Positions 1 to 5,952 of a DNA stretch of 16,312 nt are shown here, piece by piece. Each line of letters starts with the position of its first letter. Position 1 is the stretch's first letter. This DNA comes from an uncultured Collinsella sp. (GTDB taxonomy: Bacteria; Actinomycetota; Coriobacteriia; Coriobacteriales; Coriobacteriaceae). The stretch covers positions 1-16,312 of the forward strand of contig USHR01000019.1 in the NCBI GenBank assembly GCA_900554495.1. The letters are read 5' to 3'. A model generated the notes under the pieces. That model had not been told where the DNA came from, made no database searches, and was given only the letters and a program-made list of their open reading frames with translations. The translations under genes were made by a program, and so were the position numbers.

Positions 1-259
1 GAGCACACCGGAATACCGCAACGCTTCTACCTGCAGTTTCTCTGCGCAAAAAGGGCGGTGTGCTCATAGATTCCGGAATTTACCGCATACTTCCGGCGAG
101 TGGTTCCGAAAGTGCGGGGAAAAACAGAAATCGGCCTACCAGACCCCTGTTTTACGCTTCCGCGAACAGCGGTTTTGTTGGCAAAAATCAGGTTGTGCTT
201 AGAGGTTTTCGATTTTTCCCCGCACTTCCGAAATATGAGGCCCTGCAAAGCGTGCTCTA
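1..259. repeat. Structured, repeat-rich non-coding stretch
   Basis: I see no credible gene here; the short open frames on both strands overlap each other and show no domain. The stretch is dense in repeats. A 9-bp inverted pair GAGCACACC/GGTGTGCTC lies at 1-9 and 57-65. A perfect 15-bp inverted pair lies at 110-124 and 213-227, with core GTGCGGGGAAAAA. An imperfect direct repeat (CCGGAAT, then ACCGCA, then CTTC) occurs at 8-28 and 72-93. It could be a dispersed REP/MITE-like element or an RNA with a long stem. Its copy number cannot be judged from one window. Confidence 0.4.
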
Positions 260-306
260 ACAACATTAGCGGCATCCGCGATAACATCAAGTTGTCGCGG
301 AAACGT

Positions 307-347
307 CAAAGGGCCGTTGCCGGAAACCGAACAACGACCCCTCTTTG
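307..347 (-). terminator. Weak terminator-like hairpin downstream of the defence-like pair
   Basis: On the minus strand, arms at 347-332 and 319-307 pair (CGTTG with CAACG, GGG with CCC, CAAA with TTTG) with a small bulge and a loop of about 12 nt. It lies 77 bp after the stop codon at 424, where the two-gene transcript should end. No T-run follows, so it is not a canonical intrinsic terminator. The remaining bases 348-423 hold nothing I can name. Confidence 0.25.
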
Positions 348-423
348 TCATCGCCTCACTTAGAGTCCGCTACGACTGGGTTATGATCTAATCTATGCAC
401 TCGATCTGGCAATTACTCATCTG

Positions 424-1008
424 CTATTTCAACAAGTCGACCAGCAGAAGCTCTCCGTTCTTTCGCTTACTCGTCTCCGCATGAGCTTTAATTGCTTTTA
501 AAAGTTTTTCGCCGTTGCCCCAATATTCCTCAAGAAAGTCCTTCTCTTTAATTTTGCCTAGTCCAAGACGCTGTTTGCAGAATTCGTTAGGCCTAAGTTG
601 CCTATCCCTTCTGGTCGCATTCTCCCAATCCCGATAGGCACCCTCGGCGTGAATCACAAGCATCTCGATCTCCGGTCGAGTAACAAAACTCAGCACTTTA
701 GTGCCGTTCTGTCTACGCTTTGGAAACTCAAACTTGGGAGCGCTGCTGTCCACAATCCGTGCGACCACAAGCCCTTCAGCCCCAGCAGTCTCGTAGTTCA
801 TCGAGAAATAGTCGTTTGCAATTTCGGACGCCTTGCGTTTTCGCGTGTAAGGACGATCGACAATAAGGGCGTCTTTGACCACTCGTTCTCTTGGAACGAT
901 CAACAAATCGTTGTCATACAACACCTGGATAACAGCGCCCTCTGCAGTTCCTTCACAGCTAAACAAGACAAAACGACTTGATAGAATGTCTTTTGCCTGA
1001 TTACCCAT
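424..1008 (-). CDS. RloB/TOPRIM-like protein, partner of an AAA ATPase (putative defence effector)
   Basis: A 194-residue protein probably of the RloB-like, TOPRIM-related group found next to COG1106 ATPases. Visible marks: SCEGTAEG at residues 17-24, matching the glycine/glutamate N-terminal TOPRIM motif; VVARIVDS at 81-88, where Asp87 would be a metal ligand although a full DxD is absent; TRPEIEMLVIHAEG at 110-123, resembling the PxxEhhhhh block of RloB; and a basic, helical C-terminus ending in DLLK. I chose the ATG at 1008 rather than one six codons upstream. It overlaps the ATPase stop by 8 bases (ATGGGTAA), the usual form of translational coupling. RloB-type partners are thought to be nucleases or effectors controlled by the ATPase; that role is inferred. 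Base composition is AT-richer than the metabolic genes to the right, suggesting transfer. Family assignment is moderate, function unproven. Confidence 0.6.
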   Translation of the reverse strand: MGNQAKDILSSRFVLFSCEGTAEGAVIQVLYDNDLLIVPRERVVKDALIVDRPYTRKRKASEIANDYFSMNYETAGAEGLVVARIVDSSAPKFEFPKRRQNGTKVLSFVTRPEIEMLVIHAEGAYRDWENATRRDRQLRPNEFCKQRLGLGKIKEKDFLEEYWGNGEKLLKAIKAHAETSKRKNGELLLVDLLK

Positions 1009-2212
1009 TGATATGCTCGCAAACATACTCGCGCATCGCTTGAACGTCGGGGTACTTAGGCATAGATCCCTTGATCACATTGTTGATAATCACATCGCTC
1101 TTTTTATTCTCAATCCGATTGATACGCTCGGAATACTTAATGAGCTCCGTCTTAAACGAATCGTCGCGCACAAGAACAAATACATTGTCTTTACGTCTTA
1201 GCACATCAAGAAGCTCCGAGTAATGAGTCGAAAAGAGCAAGGTTGCCCCATGGGGGTTCGTAACGGGAGAAGCAAAAAGCTCAATCACTGTACCTACAAG
1301 CGATCTGTTAAGACCCGTTTCAATCTCGTCCACAATCAGATAGCCCCCATTTCTGAGAGCAGTTATCGCTTGATTGACCAGTTCCGCACCCAAAACCGTT
1401 CCATTTGACAGGACAGAAGTCGCGATCGCGACATTCATCACCCGCTCCGCTCGTTCTCCCTTAAACTTAAGATGGAACACTTGGTTTTCCTTGTTCCAGA
1501 CAAGATATTCGACGCTTGGATCAAAAGCTTGAACAACAGGGGTTGGCAAACTCGTCAAAGGCAGCGTGCGCTCGGGAGACTCCACCGAGACTATTTTTTT
1601 GCCCGTGATGACAGACACGATCGACATGTTGTCATCCAAGAAAGTTCGTTGGGCATCGTTAAGAACAAGGTCGCCATCAGCAGGCCCCTCACGAACCAGG
1701 ATAGGCTCAGAGACATCCTTCAGGCGCTCGATATTCAAAACGACCTTTCTAGAGACACGTGATGTGGGACATCTCCAAAGCCATTCGTTCTCAAATGTAA
1801 GCGATCCCGCAAAAGAAGTATCATCTGCAGCTTCGTCATCTACTTTGCGAAGCTGGGACTCAATAAGATATACCGAACCTTTTTCGAAAAATACACAGGC
1901 AACATTGACCTGGCGCTCCAAGTTTCCGAGAACATCGGAACCAGTTGCAAAGCGTCGCATAACAAAGCTGCCAGACATATAGCCAAGCACAAAGCGCACA
2001 AGGTTGAGAGTCGTTGTCTTACCGGACGCGTTTACGCCAACAACGCCCATTACATTCTGAGAATAGAGCGAGGATCCCACCGGCAGCGGGAACACATCGG
2101 CGAAATTACCTTCTTCATCGCTCAAAACGCGATCAGCGGCAATAAAATCAAGCTCCAAACGCTTGTCCTTAAACAGCGTGACCCCATCAATTCTTAATTT
2201 AAGAAGCTTCAC
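1001..2212 (-). CDS. AAA/ABC-type ATPase, COG1106 (AbiLi/RloA-like)
   Basis: A 403-residue P-loop ATPase of the AAA_15/AAA_21 type (SMC/ABC-like head). Walker A is GVNASGKT at 59-66, the ABC signature-like LSNG is at 268-271, Walker B is YLIVDEIE at 291-298, and the switch histidine is in STH at 328-330. The stretch between about 100 and 250 is family-specific and has no coiled coil long enough for a true SMC. The start is GTG at 2212, backed by a perfect AGGAGG at 2218-2223 spaced five bases away. It is the first gene of a two-gene unit with the RloB-like partner, overlapping it by 8 bases. ATPases of this kind act in abortive-infection and related systems (AbiL, RloAB, PARIS-like) as sensors or regulators of a toxic partner. 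The protein class is clear; the defence role is inference from the pairing. Confidence 0.8.
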   Translation of the reverse strand: MKLLKLRIDGVTLFKDKRLELDFIAADRVLSDEEGNFADVFPLPVGSSLYSQNVMGVVGVNASGKTTTLNLVRFVLGYMSGSFVMRRFATGSDVLGNLERQVNVACVFFEKGSVYLIESQLRKVDDEAADDTSFAGSLTFENEWLWRCPTSRVSRKVVLNIERLKDVSEPILVREGPADGDLVLNDAQRTFLDDNMSIVSVITGKKIVSVESPERTLPLTSLPTPVVQAFDPSVEYLVWNKENQVFHLKFKGERAERVMNVAIATSVLSNGTVLGAELVNQAITALRNGGYLIVDEIETGLNRSLVGTVIELFASPVTNPHGATLLFSTHYSELLDVLRRKDNVFVLVRDDSFKTELIKYSERINRIENKKSDVIINNVIKGSMPKYPDVQAMREYVCEHING

Positions 2213-2235
2213 AGTGACCTCCTCTTAGACAATTC

Positions 2236-2264
2236 AATTATAAACAGTTTTTCTGTTTATAATT
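2236..2264 (-). promoter_or_regulatory. Palindromic promoter/operator of the ATPase operon
   Basis: Perfect 12-bp inverted repeat (arms 2236-2247 and 2253-2264, AATTATAAACAG and its complement) around five T residues. Each strand carries a consensus -10 TATAAT: minus strand at 2242-2237, plus strand at 2258-2263. The minus-strand box would start transcription about seven bases later, leaving a short leader before AGGAGG at 2223-2218. A clear -35 is not visible. The symmetry suggests a dimeric DNA-binding regulator. It is AT-rich and does not look like a terminator. Confidence 0.55.
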
Positions 2265-2459
2265 TGAGAAACATGATGTCTACGGGTTTTCAGAGGAAGC
2301 AAAACAGCGTGACAGCGGAAGCGTGCAAAAAAATGGCCTTCGATAACGGCCGCAACCAGCTCCGCCCCATTCGCCAGTAACATCTCGACCATCACGCCGC
2401 CCACTTCCCTGAATCCCGCACAATAAAGAGCAGCGCACGTACGCTGCCACTTGTCGGCC
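2265..2459. other. No assignable gene
   Basis: A minus-strand open frame from a TTG at 2503 to 2234 crosses this stretch. It lacks a ribosome binding site, runs into the operator palindrome and resembles no family I know. It is probably decayed accessory DNA between the IS256 scrap and the ATPase promoter. Confidence 0.4.
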
Positions 2460-2648
2460 TCAATATATTGGGAAGGATCTAATGAAAAGCCGCTCGCGCT
2501 CAACCTCGTCGAGCAGCGCGCTGAGCGTCTTCTCGACGGTCTTCCTCACCAGATTCATTATGTTCTTGCGCAGCGACTCCTCGTCGACTGATACGAAGTT
2601 TGCAGACACGGCCAGCGCTCTCTTCGTCAATGATTCGTTATTTAGCCG
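2460..2648 (-). pseudogene. N-terminal fragment of an IS256 (Mutator) family transposase
   Basis: A minus-strand frame of 62 codons between an in-frame TAG at 2651-2649 and a TGA at 2462-2460. It contains SVDEESLRKNIMNLVRKTV followed by EKTLSALLDE. This resembles the N-terminal helix of IS256-family transposases, which continues into an acidic segment and a tyrosine/arginine-rich region. After ALLDE, near 2505, the similarity stops and an unrelated tail of about 14 residues leads to the stop. The catalytic DDE domain is missing altogether, so this is a remnant. No start codon with a ribosome binding site is obvious; TTG at about 2630 is possible. The family call comes from recalled motif similarity only. 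Confidence 0.5.
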
Positions 2649-2695
2649 CTAGAAATCATTTGGCGGGGCGCGGTCCGCGTTCCGCTATGCGGTTT

Positions 2696-2838
2696 TCAAT
2701 TCGCGAAAAAATTATGTGTCACCATTTGATGCAAGATACGCTCAGCCCGATTCTCAAAATCAACCGGCAAGCGGTATGAATAGTCATATTCACCCACAAG
2801 AGCATCCCTCGCTCGTGCTATAAAAACAGATAAATTAA
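2696..2838 (-). pseudogene. 3' end of an unknown gene truncated by the insertion sequence
   Basis: An open minus-strand frame enters from the edge of the insertion sequence at 2838 and stops with TGA at 2698-2696. It encodes about 47 residues with a natural-looking composition, including RARDALVGEYDYSYRLPVDF and RAERILHQMV, and has no start codon of its own near the edge. It looks like the C-terminal end of a real protein whose front part has been cut away. The missing front is not found on the far side of the element. I do not recognise the family. Confidence 0.4.
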
Positions 2839-2863
2839 GGCTCTGTTAGACCAGGATTGACAT
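2839..2863 (+). repeat. Left terminal inverted repeat of the IS1595-family element
   Basis: Twenty-five bases from GGCTCTG to TTGACAT, the exact reverse complement of 4351-4375. Two more bases (AA outside, 2837-2838) also pair with TT at 4376-4377, but these may be chance or target sequence. Confidence 0.9.
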
Positions 2864-2898
2864 TCCGCCCCGTCATCTTCTTGCGATTGCACAATGGT

Positions 2899-2932
2899 CG
2901 CCCCTTGTCGAATCTGAATCCGGCAAGGGGCG
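2899..2932 (-). terminator. Strong hairpin inside the left end of the insertion sequence
   Basis: Arms 2899-2910 and 2921-2932 form a 12-bp GC-rich stem (CGCCCCTTG pairing with CAAGGGGCG) with one G-U type pair and a 10-nt loop. It follows the antitoxin stop codon on the minus strand, so it could end the transposase/antitoxin transcript. No T-run follows, so termination would be imperfect or Rho-assisted. Confidence 0.45.
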
Positions 2933-2992
2933 ATGCGCCCGAGACCGGACGAGTTGCTCGCCTGGCCCTGCCGTTTCATGCCGACCTGCCGG

Positions 2993-3190
2993 CTAACTCG
3001 CCGTCTCCTCGTCGGGCGCCGGCGTCTTGACCCTCATCTCGAACGGCATCCCGCCCTCTCGGACGAGCGCCCTGAGGAACGCGTTGACGGCGGTGGACAT
3101 GGACAGGCCGAGCTCGTCCAGGATGGCCGTGGCCTCCCTCTTGACCTCCGGGTCGATGCGGATCGTCGTGGCCGGTATGTTCGACGGCAT
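2993..3190 (-). CDS. RelB/DinJ-family antitoxin, passenger gene in the insertion sequence
   Basis: A 65-residue protein with the ribbon-helix-helix plan of RelB/DinJ antitoxins: a short strand ATTIRIDPEV at about residues 6-15, helix 1 KREATAILDELGL, the family-typical turn SMSTAVNAFLRALV, then GGMPFEM. The acidic tail APDEE would be the toxin-binding or disordered end. I chose ATG at 3190 because GAGGAGGGG and GTGAGG lie just upstream; the 12 residues before it are not family-like. It lies 46 bp downstream of the transposase stop. No YafQ/RelE-type toxin follows: only about 130 bp remain before the inverted repeat, mostly hairpin. Such an orphan could repress transcription, neutralise host toxins, or be the remnant of a pair. 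Confidence 0.75.
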   Translation of the reverse strand: MPSNIPATTIRIDPEVKREATAILDELGLSMSTAVNAFLRALVREGGMPFEMRVKTPAPDEETAS

Positions 3191-3236
3191 GGCCTCACCC
3201 CTCCTCGTGTATCGCGGTGCGACCATTCTACCGCCT

Positions 3237-4292
3237 CTATGCGGCGGGCGCGGCCCAGTAGTCCATGTAGGGCGGCTCCACGTTGAACATGTCGCGGACG
3301 CGGCTCCTGCAGACGCCGTGCGCGAGCTGCCGCGCGACCGTGCGCCCGGCCGCGCCGGAATCGGTCGCCATGAAGGTCCGGCACCACCTGAACCAGGCGA
3401 GGTAGGCGTCGAGGTGCTTCGTCGACACGCCCCTGAACGGCTCCATGAAGGCGCCGAGGAGCGAGTGGACGGTGTTGACCCGGTTGATGGTCCCCCCGGA
3501 GCGGTCCTTGGGGTCGTAGGCCGCGTGCGCGGCGACCTCGAGCTCGGCGAGGACGCCGACGTAGGCGGCCGCCCTGTCGGTCGCGACGACCGAGCCGGCC
3601 GCGATGCGGCCCCTCAGCGCGTCCATGGCGCGCTCCCTCGAAAGGGCGCCCCGCCCCGTGACCTCGAGGAACGTCTCGTTCGAGTCGTTCACTCCGGTCA
3701 TGACGCAGATCCGCTCGCGCGACAGCCCGCGTCTGTGCACCTGCTTGCCGCGGTGCCGGGAGGGGCGCGGCATCGTGAACGACCCCTTCGCGTGGTTGCC
3801 CTTGAACGACTCGGGGAAATAGGTCTCGTCGAGCTCGCAGCCGCAGCCCCGCTCGACCCTGAACGAGGGGGAGTAGGCCGAGAGGCACTCGATCAGCCTG
3901 TGGCGCATGGTGTAGGCGGTCTTGAGGCAGACGCGGCAGCGCCTCGCGCATTCGCGCAGGGGCAGCATGAGCACGAAGCACTCGGCGTAGGCCATCCAGG
4001 TCTCCTTCGGGAGCTTGCTCGTCCCCAGGATGCGCTCGCTGCCCATGCCGAAGGTCCTGCCGCAGCCCCGGCAGAGGTAGCGCTGCTCGCCGTTCTTCGA
4101 TTTGCCCTTCTTCACGACCGCGGCGGACCCGCAGCGCGGGCAGCGTTCGATTTCGTAGGCGGAGCCGGCCGCGTCGTCGAACGCCGCCGCGCGGATCACG
4201 TCCCTGACGGACTCGATAGCGCGGCGGCGCTCGGTCTTGCTGAGGTTCGCCATGCCCTTCTTGAAGTTGAGGACCAGGTCTTCGGCGTTCAT
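3237..4292 (-). CDS. IS1595-family (ISXO2-like) transposase
   Basis: A 351-residue DDE transposase. An N-terminal helical segment is followed by a zinc ribbon (CPRC at 51-54 and CRGC at 74-77), then the RNase H-like catalytic core. The core has LDETYF at 154-159 (first Asp155), ATDRAAAYVG with Asp239, and the IS1595 hallmark block INRVNTVHSLLGAFMEPFRG followed by STKHLDAYLAWF near 269-301. The start is ATG at 4292; an 18-codon upstream extension from 4346 would run toward the inverted repeat and lacks similarity. A GGGGGC stretch serves as a weak ribosome binding site. All expected domains are present without a frameshift, so the protein may be active. It moves the element by cut-and-paste and shares a transcript with the antitoxin. 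Confidence 0.88.
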   Translation of the reverse strand: MNAEDLVLNFKKGMANLSKTERRRAIESVRDVIRAAAFDDAAGSAYEIERCPRCGSAAVVKKGKSKNGEQRYLCRGCGRTFGMGSERILGTSKLPKETWMAYAECFVLMLPLRECARRCRVCLKTAYTMRHRLIECLSAYSPSFRVERGCGCELDETYFPESFKGNHAKGSFTMPRPSRHRGKQVHRRGLSRERICVMTGVNDSNETFLEVTGRGALSRERAMDALRGRIAAGSVVATDRAAAYVGVLAELEVAAHAAYDPKDRSGGTINRVNTVHSLLGAFMEPFRGVSTKHLDAYLAWFRWCRTFMATDSGAAGRTVARQLAHGVCRSRVRDMFNVEPPYMDYWAAPAA

Positions 4293-4350
4293 GCTGCCCC
4301 CATCATCGCGGTCTATGGGGTCAACGATATGGCACCGTGGGGACACATGT

Positions 4351-4375
4351 ATGTCAATCCTGGTCTAACAGAGCC
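4351..4375 (-). repeat. Right terminal inverted repeat of the IS1595-family element
   Basis: Exact reverse complement of the left repeat at 2839-2863. It lies 58 bp upstream of the transposase start, so it probably overlaps the transposase promoter region. Confidence 0.9.
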
Positions 4376-4394
4376 TTTTTTAATCCCCGTCCCA
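4376..4394. repeat. Half of a possible palindromic repeat abutting the insertion sequence
   Basis: The 19 bases TTTTTTAATCCCCGTCCCA sit directly against the element and end 11 bp before the kinase stop codon. They look like one arm of a REP-type palindrome or of the kinase terminator (minus strand: TGGGACGGGGATTAAAAAA). The complementary arm is not in the left flank, so it may have been lost when the element arrived or the region rearranged. Inference only. Confidence 0.3.
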
Positions 4395-4405
4395 GAAAAA
4401 CCATT

Positions 4406-5896
4406 CTAGGCTGTGTAGGCAATCGTTGACTTCACGGCGTGGCGCCAGCCGGCGATCTTTTTAGCGCGCTCGTCGGCGGGCATCGACGGCTCCACGATGC
4501 CGCGGGCGCCGTAGACGTCGACGACACCGCGCGTGTACATGCCCAGCGCAATGCCGCAGGCCCAGGCCGCACCCAGGCCGCTCATCTCGTCGTTGCTCGC
4601 GATGCGGATGGGCGAGCCAACCAAATCGCTCTCAAACTGCATCAGGTACGCGTCGCGCGTGGGACCGCCGTCAACGCGAAGCTCTGCCAGCGTTGCACCC
4701 GAATCCTCGACCATTGCGTCAATTACGTCAAAGATTTGATAGGCAATCGATTCGTCTGCAGCTTTTACGAACTCCGCGCGACCCGTGGTACGCGTCATGC
4801 CAAATACGCAGCCCTCGGCGTCACTCGCCCAGTGCGGCGCGCCCAAACCGGTAAACGCCGGCACAAAGTAGACGCGGCTCGCCGGATTGGCAGCGTAGCA
4901 CAGGTCGGTAACTTCCTCGGGGTTATTGATGAGCTCCAGATCGTCGCGCAGCCACGTCTTGACAGCACCGGCGTAGCTCACGTTGCCCTCGAGCACGTAC
5001 TCGGTCACGCCGTCCATACGCCATGCGAGCGAGCTCGAAAGCCCGTGCGAGCTGGCAACGAACTCGTCGCCGACGTTCATCATGACCGAGCTGCCGGTGC
5101 CATAGGTCGCCTTAGCCATACCGCGGCTGTGGCAGCCCTGCGCGAACAAGGCCGCGTGGCTGTCGCCCAGCACGCCGTGAATGGGCACGGGCGCTGGCAA
5201 AAAGCCGCCCAGATCCGTCGTGCCGAACAGTCCATCGGAATCGGTCACCTGCGGCAGGCAGGCTACGTCAACGCCAAAGGCCTCGCACACTGGCTCGCTC
5301 CAGCAGCCACGGCGCAGGTCAAAGAGCTGCGTGCGGCTGGCGTTGGACCAGTCGCAGCGGAACTCTGCGCCGCCCGTGAGCGTCCAGACCACCCAGGCAT
5401 CGATGGTGCCCAGGCACAGTTCGCCAGCCGCCGCGGCCTCGGCAGCAGCGGGAACGTTCGCGAGGATCCAAGCCATCTTACCCGCCGGGTAGTAGGGCGA
5501 GAGCACCAGGCCCGTCGTGTCACGCACCAGCTCGGCCACACCCTCGCGCGCGGCCAGCTTGTCGCACAGCTCGCGGGCGCGGGCGCACTGCCACACCACG
5601 GCGTCGCACAGCGGCTCGCCCGTCGTGCGGTTCCAGGCAACGGTGGTCTCGCGCTGGTTGGAGATGCCGATGCCGGCGACGTCGGCCGGATCGACCCCGG
5701 TCTCCTCCACCACGGCACGTGCCACGGCCAGCACATTGGTGGCAATCTCGGCCGGATCATGGCTCACCCAGCCGGCCTCGTTGACAATCTGGCGATGCGA
5801 ACGGTCGGCACGATGAATCAAATGGCCGCCCTCGTCTACCAGCAGCGCCTTGGTGCCCTGCGTGGATTGATCGATTCCGATGATGTAGCGGCCCAT
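4406..5896 (-). CDS. FGGY carbohydrate kinase of the glycerol kinase clade, altered substrate pocket
   Basis: A 496-residue ATP-dependent sugar/polyol kinase. It is collinear with E. coli GlpK: NQRETT at 80-85, VVWQC at 100-104, GTIDAWVVWTLTGG at 163-176, NASRTQLFDL, catalytic Asp245 in GDSHAAL, TYGTGSS, VPAFTGLGAPHW and RVDGGPTRDAYLMQF. The ATP-loop is DQSTQGTKA, not the DQGT of true glycerol kinases. At the GlpK glycerol-contact positions Gln246 is Ser and Phe270 is Ser, which would open the pocket for a larger substrate. I start at MGRYI (5896), with AAAGGGG five bases upstream. It is the last gene of the isomerase/transketolase operon, with 56 bp to the previous gene. Context suggests it phosphorylates a ketopentose rather than glycerol. 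Database pipelines may still call it glycerol kinase. Confidence 0.75.
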   Translation of the reverse strand: MGRYIIGIDQSTQGTKALLVDEGGHLIHRADRSHRQIVNEAGWVSHDPAEIATNVLAVARAVVEETGVDPADVAGIGISNQRETTVAWNRTTGEPLCDAVVWQCARARELCDKLAAREGVAELVRDTTGLVLSPYYPAGKMAWILANVPAAAEAAAAGELCLGTIDAWVVWTLTGGAEFRCDWSNASRTQLFDLRRGCWSEPVCEAFGVDVACLPQVTDSDGLFGTTDLGGFLPAPVPIHGVLGDSHAALFAQGCHSRGMAKATYGTGSSVMMNVGDEFVASSHGLSSSLAWRMDGVTEYVLEGNVSYAGAVKTWLRDDLELINNPEEVTDLCYAANPASRVYFVPAFTGLGAPHWASDAEGCVFGMTRTTGRAEFVKAADESIAYQIFDVIDAMVEDSGATLAELRVDGGPTRDAYLMQFESDLVGSPIRIASNDEMSGLGAAWACGIALGMYTRGVVDVYGARGIVEPSMPADERAKKIAGWRHAVKSTIAYTA

Positions 5897-5914
5897 GGCC
5901 ACCCCTTTCAAAAC

Positions 5915-5949
5915 GAATGTGACAAAGGGACGGTCCCTTTGTCACATTC
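5915..5949. repeat. REP-like perfect palindrome between transketolase and kinase genes
   Basis: Seventeen-base perfect arms (GAATGTGACAAAGGGAC at 5915-5931 and its complement at 5933-5949) around one central base. It fills most of the 56-bp gap between the transketolase stop and the kinase ribosome binding site. As RNA it would form a very stable hairpin without a T-run. I associate this type of sequence with dispersed palindromes in Collinsella-like genomes. It could trim or stabilise the transcript, or reduce kinase expression. Confidence 0.75.
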
Positions 5950-5952
5950 CAA

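Larger units (their letters stand above)
2839..4375 (-). mobile_element. IS1595-family insertion sequence with a passenger antitoxin gene
   Basis: A 1537-bp element bounded by perfect 25-bp terminal inverted repeats beginning GGCTCTGTTAGACCAGG (2839-2863 and 4351-4375). It encodes an ISXO2-like/IS1595 transposase and, downstream on the same strand, a RelB/DinJ-type antitoxin. A terminator-like hairpin lies just inside the left end. IS1595 elements usually make 8-bp target duplications. The flanking octamers here (2831-2838 TAAATTAA, 4376-4383 TTTTTTAA) match at only five of eight positions, so no clean duplication is seen. The interior is markedly GC-richer than the defence-like genes on its left. 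Confidence 0.85.

Noticed and set aside
27..363. Several small open frames on both strands near the left end
   Set aside because: Mutually overlapping, lie across inverted repeats, no domain. They are better explained by a repeat element.
2234..2503. Minus-strand frame of 89 codons upstream of the ATPase
   Set aside because: TTG start without ribosome binding site, overlaps the IS256 remnant and the promoter palindrome, no recognisable family.
2864..2992. A toxin gene partner for the RelB/DinJ antitoxin
   Set aside because: Only about 130 bp remain inside the element, mostly a hairpin, and the one frame starting ATGAAACGG reads out through the inverted repeat without toxin motifs.
3034..3981. 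Minus-strand frame of 315 codons overlapping the transposase
   Set aside because: Arginine/proline-rich off-frame reading that also crosses the antitoxin; the transposase frame has the zinc ribbon and DDE residues.
3027..4409. Long plus-strand open frame of 460 codons
   Set aside because: It is antisense to the transposase in very GC-rich DNA, where stop codons are rare. It has no domain and crosses the terminal inverted repeat.
4406..5896. Plain glycerol kinase of a glpFKD operon
   Set aside because: No facilitator or glycerol-phosphate dehydrogenase is nearby, two pocket residues are changed, and the gene sits in an isomerase/transketolase operon.
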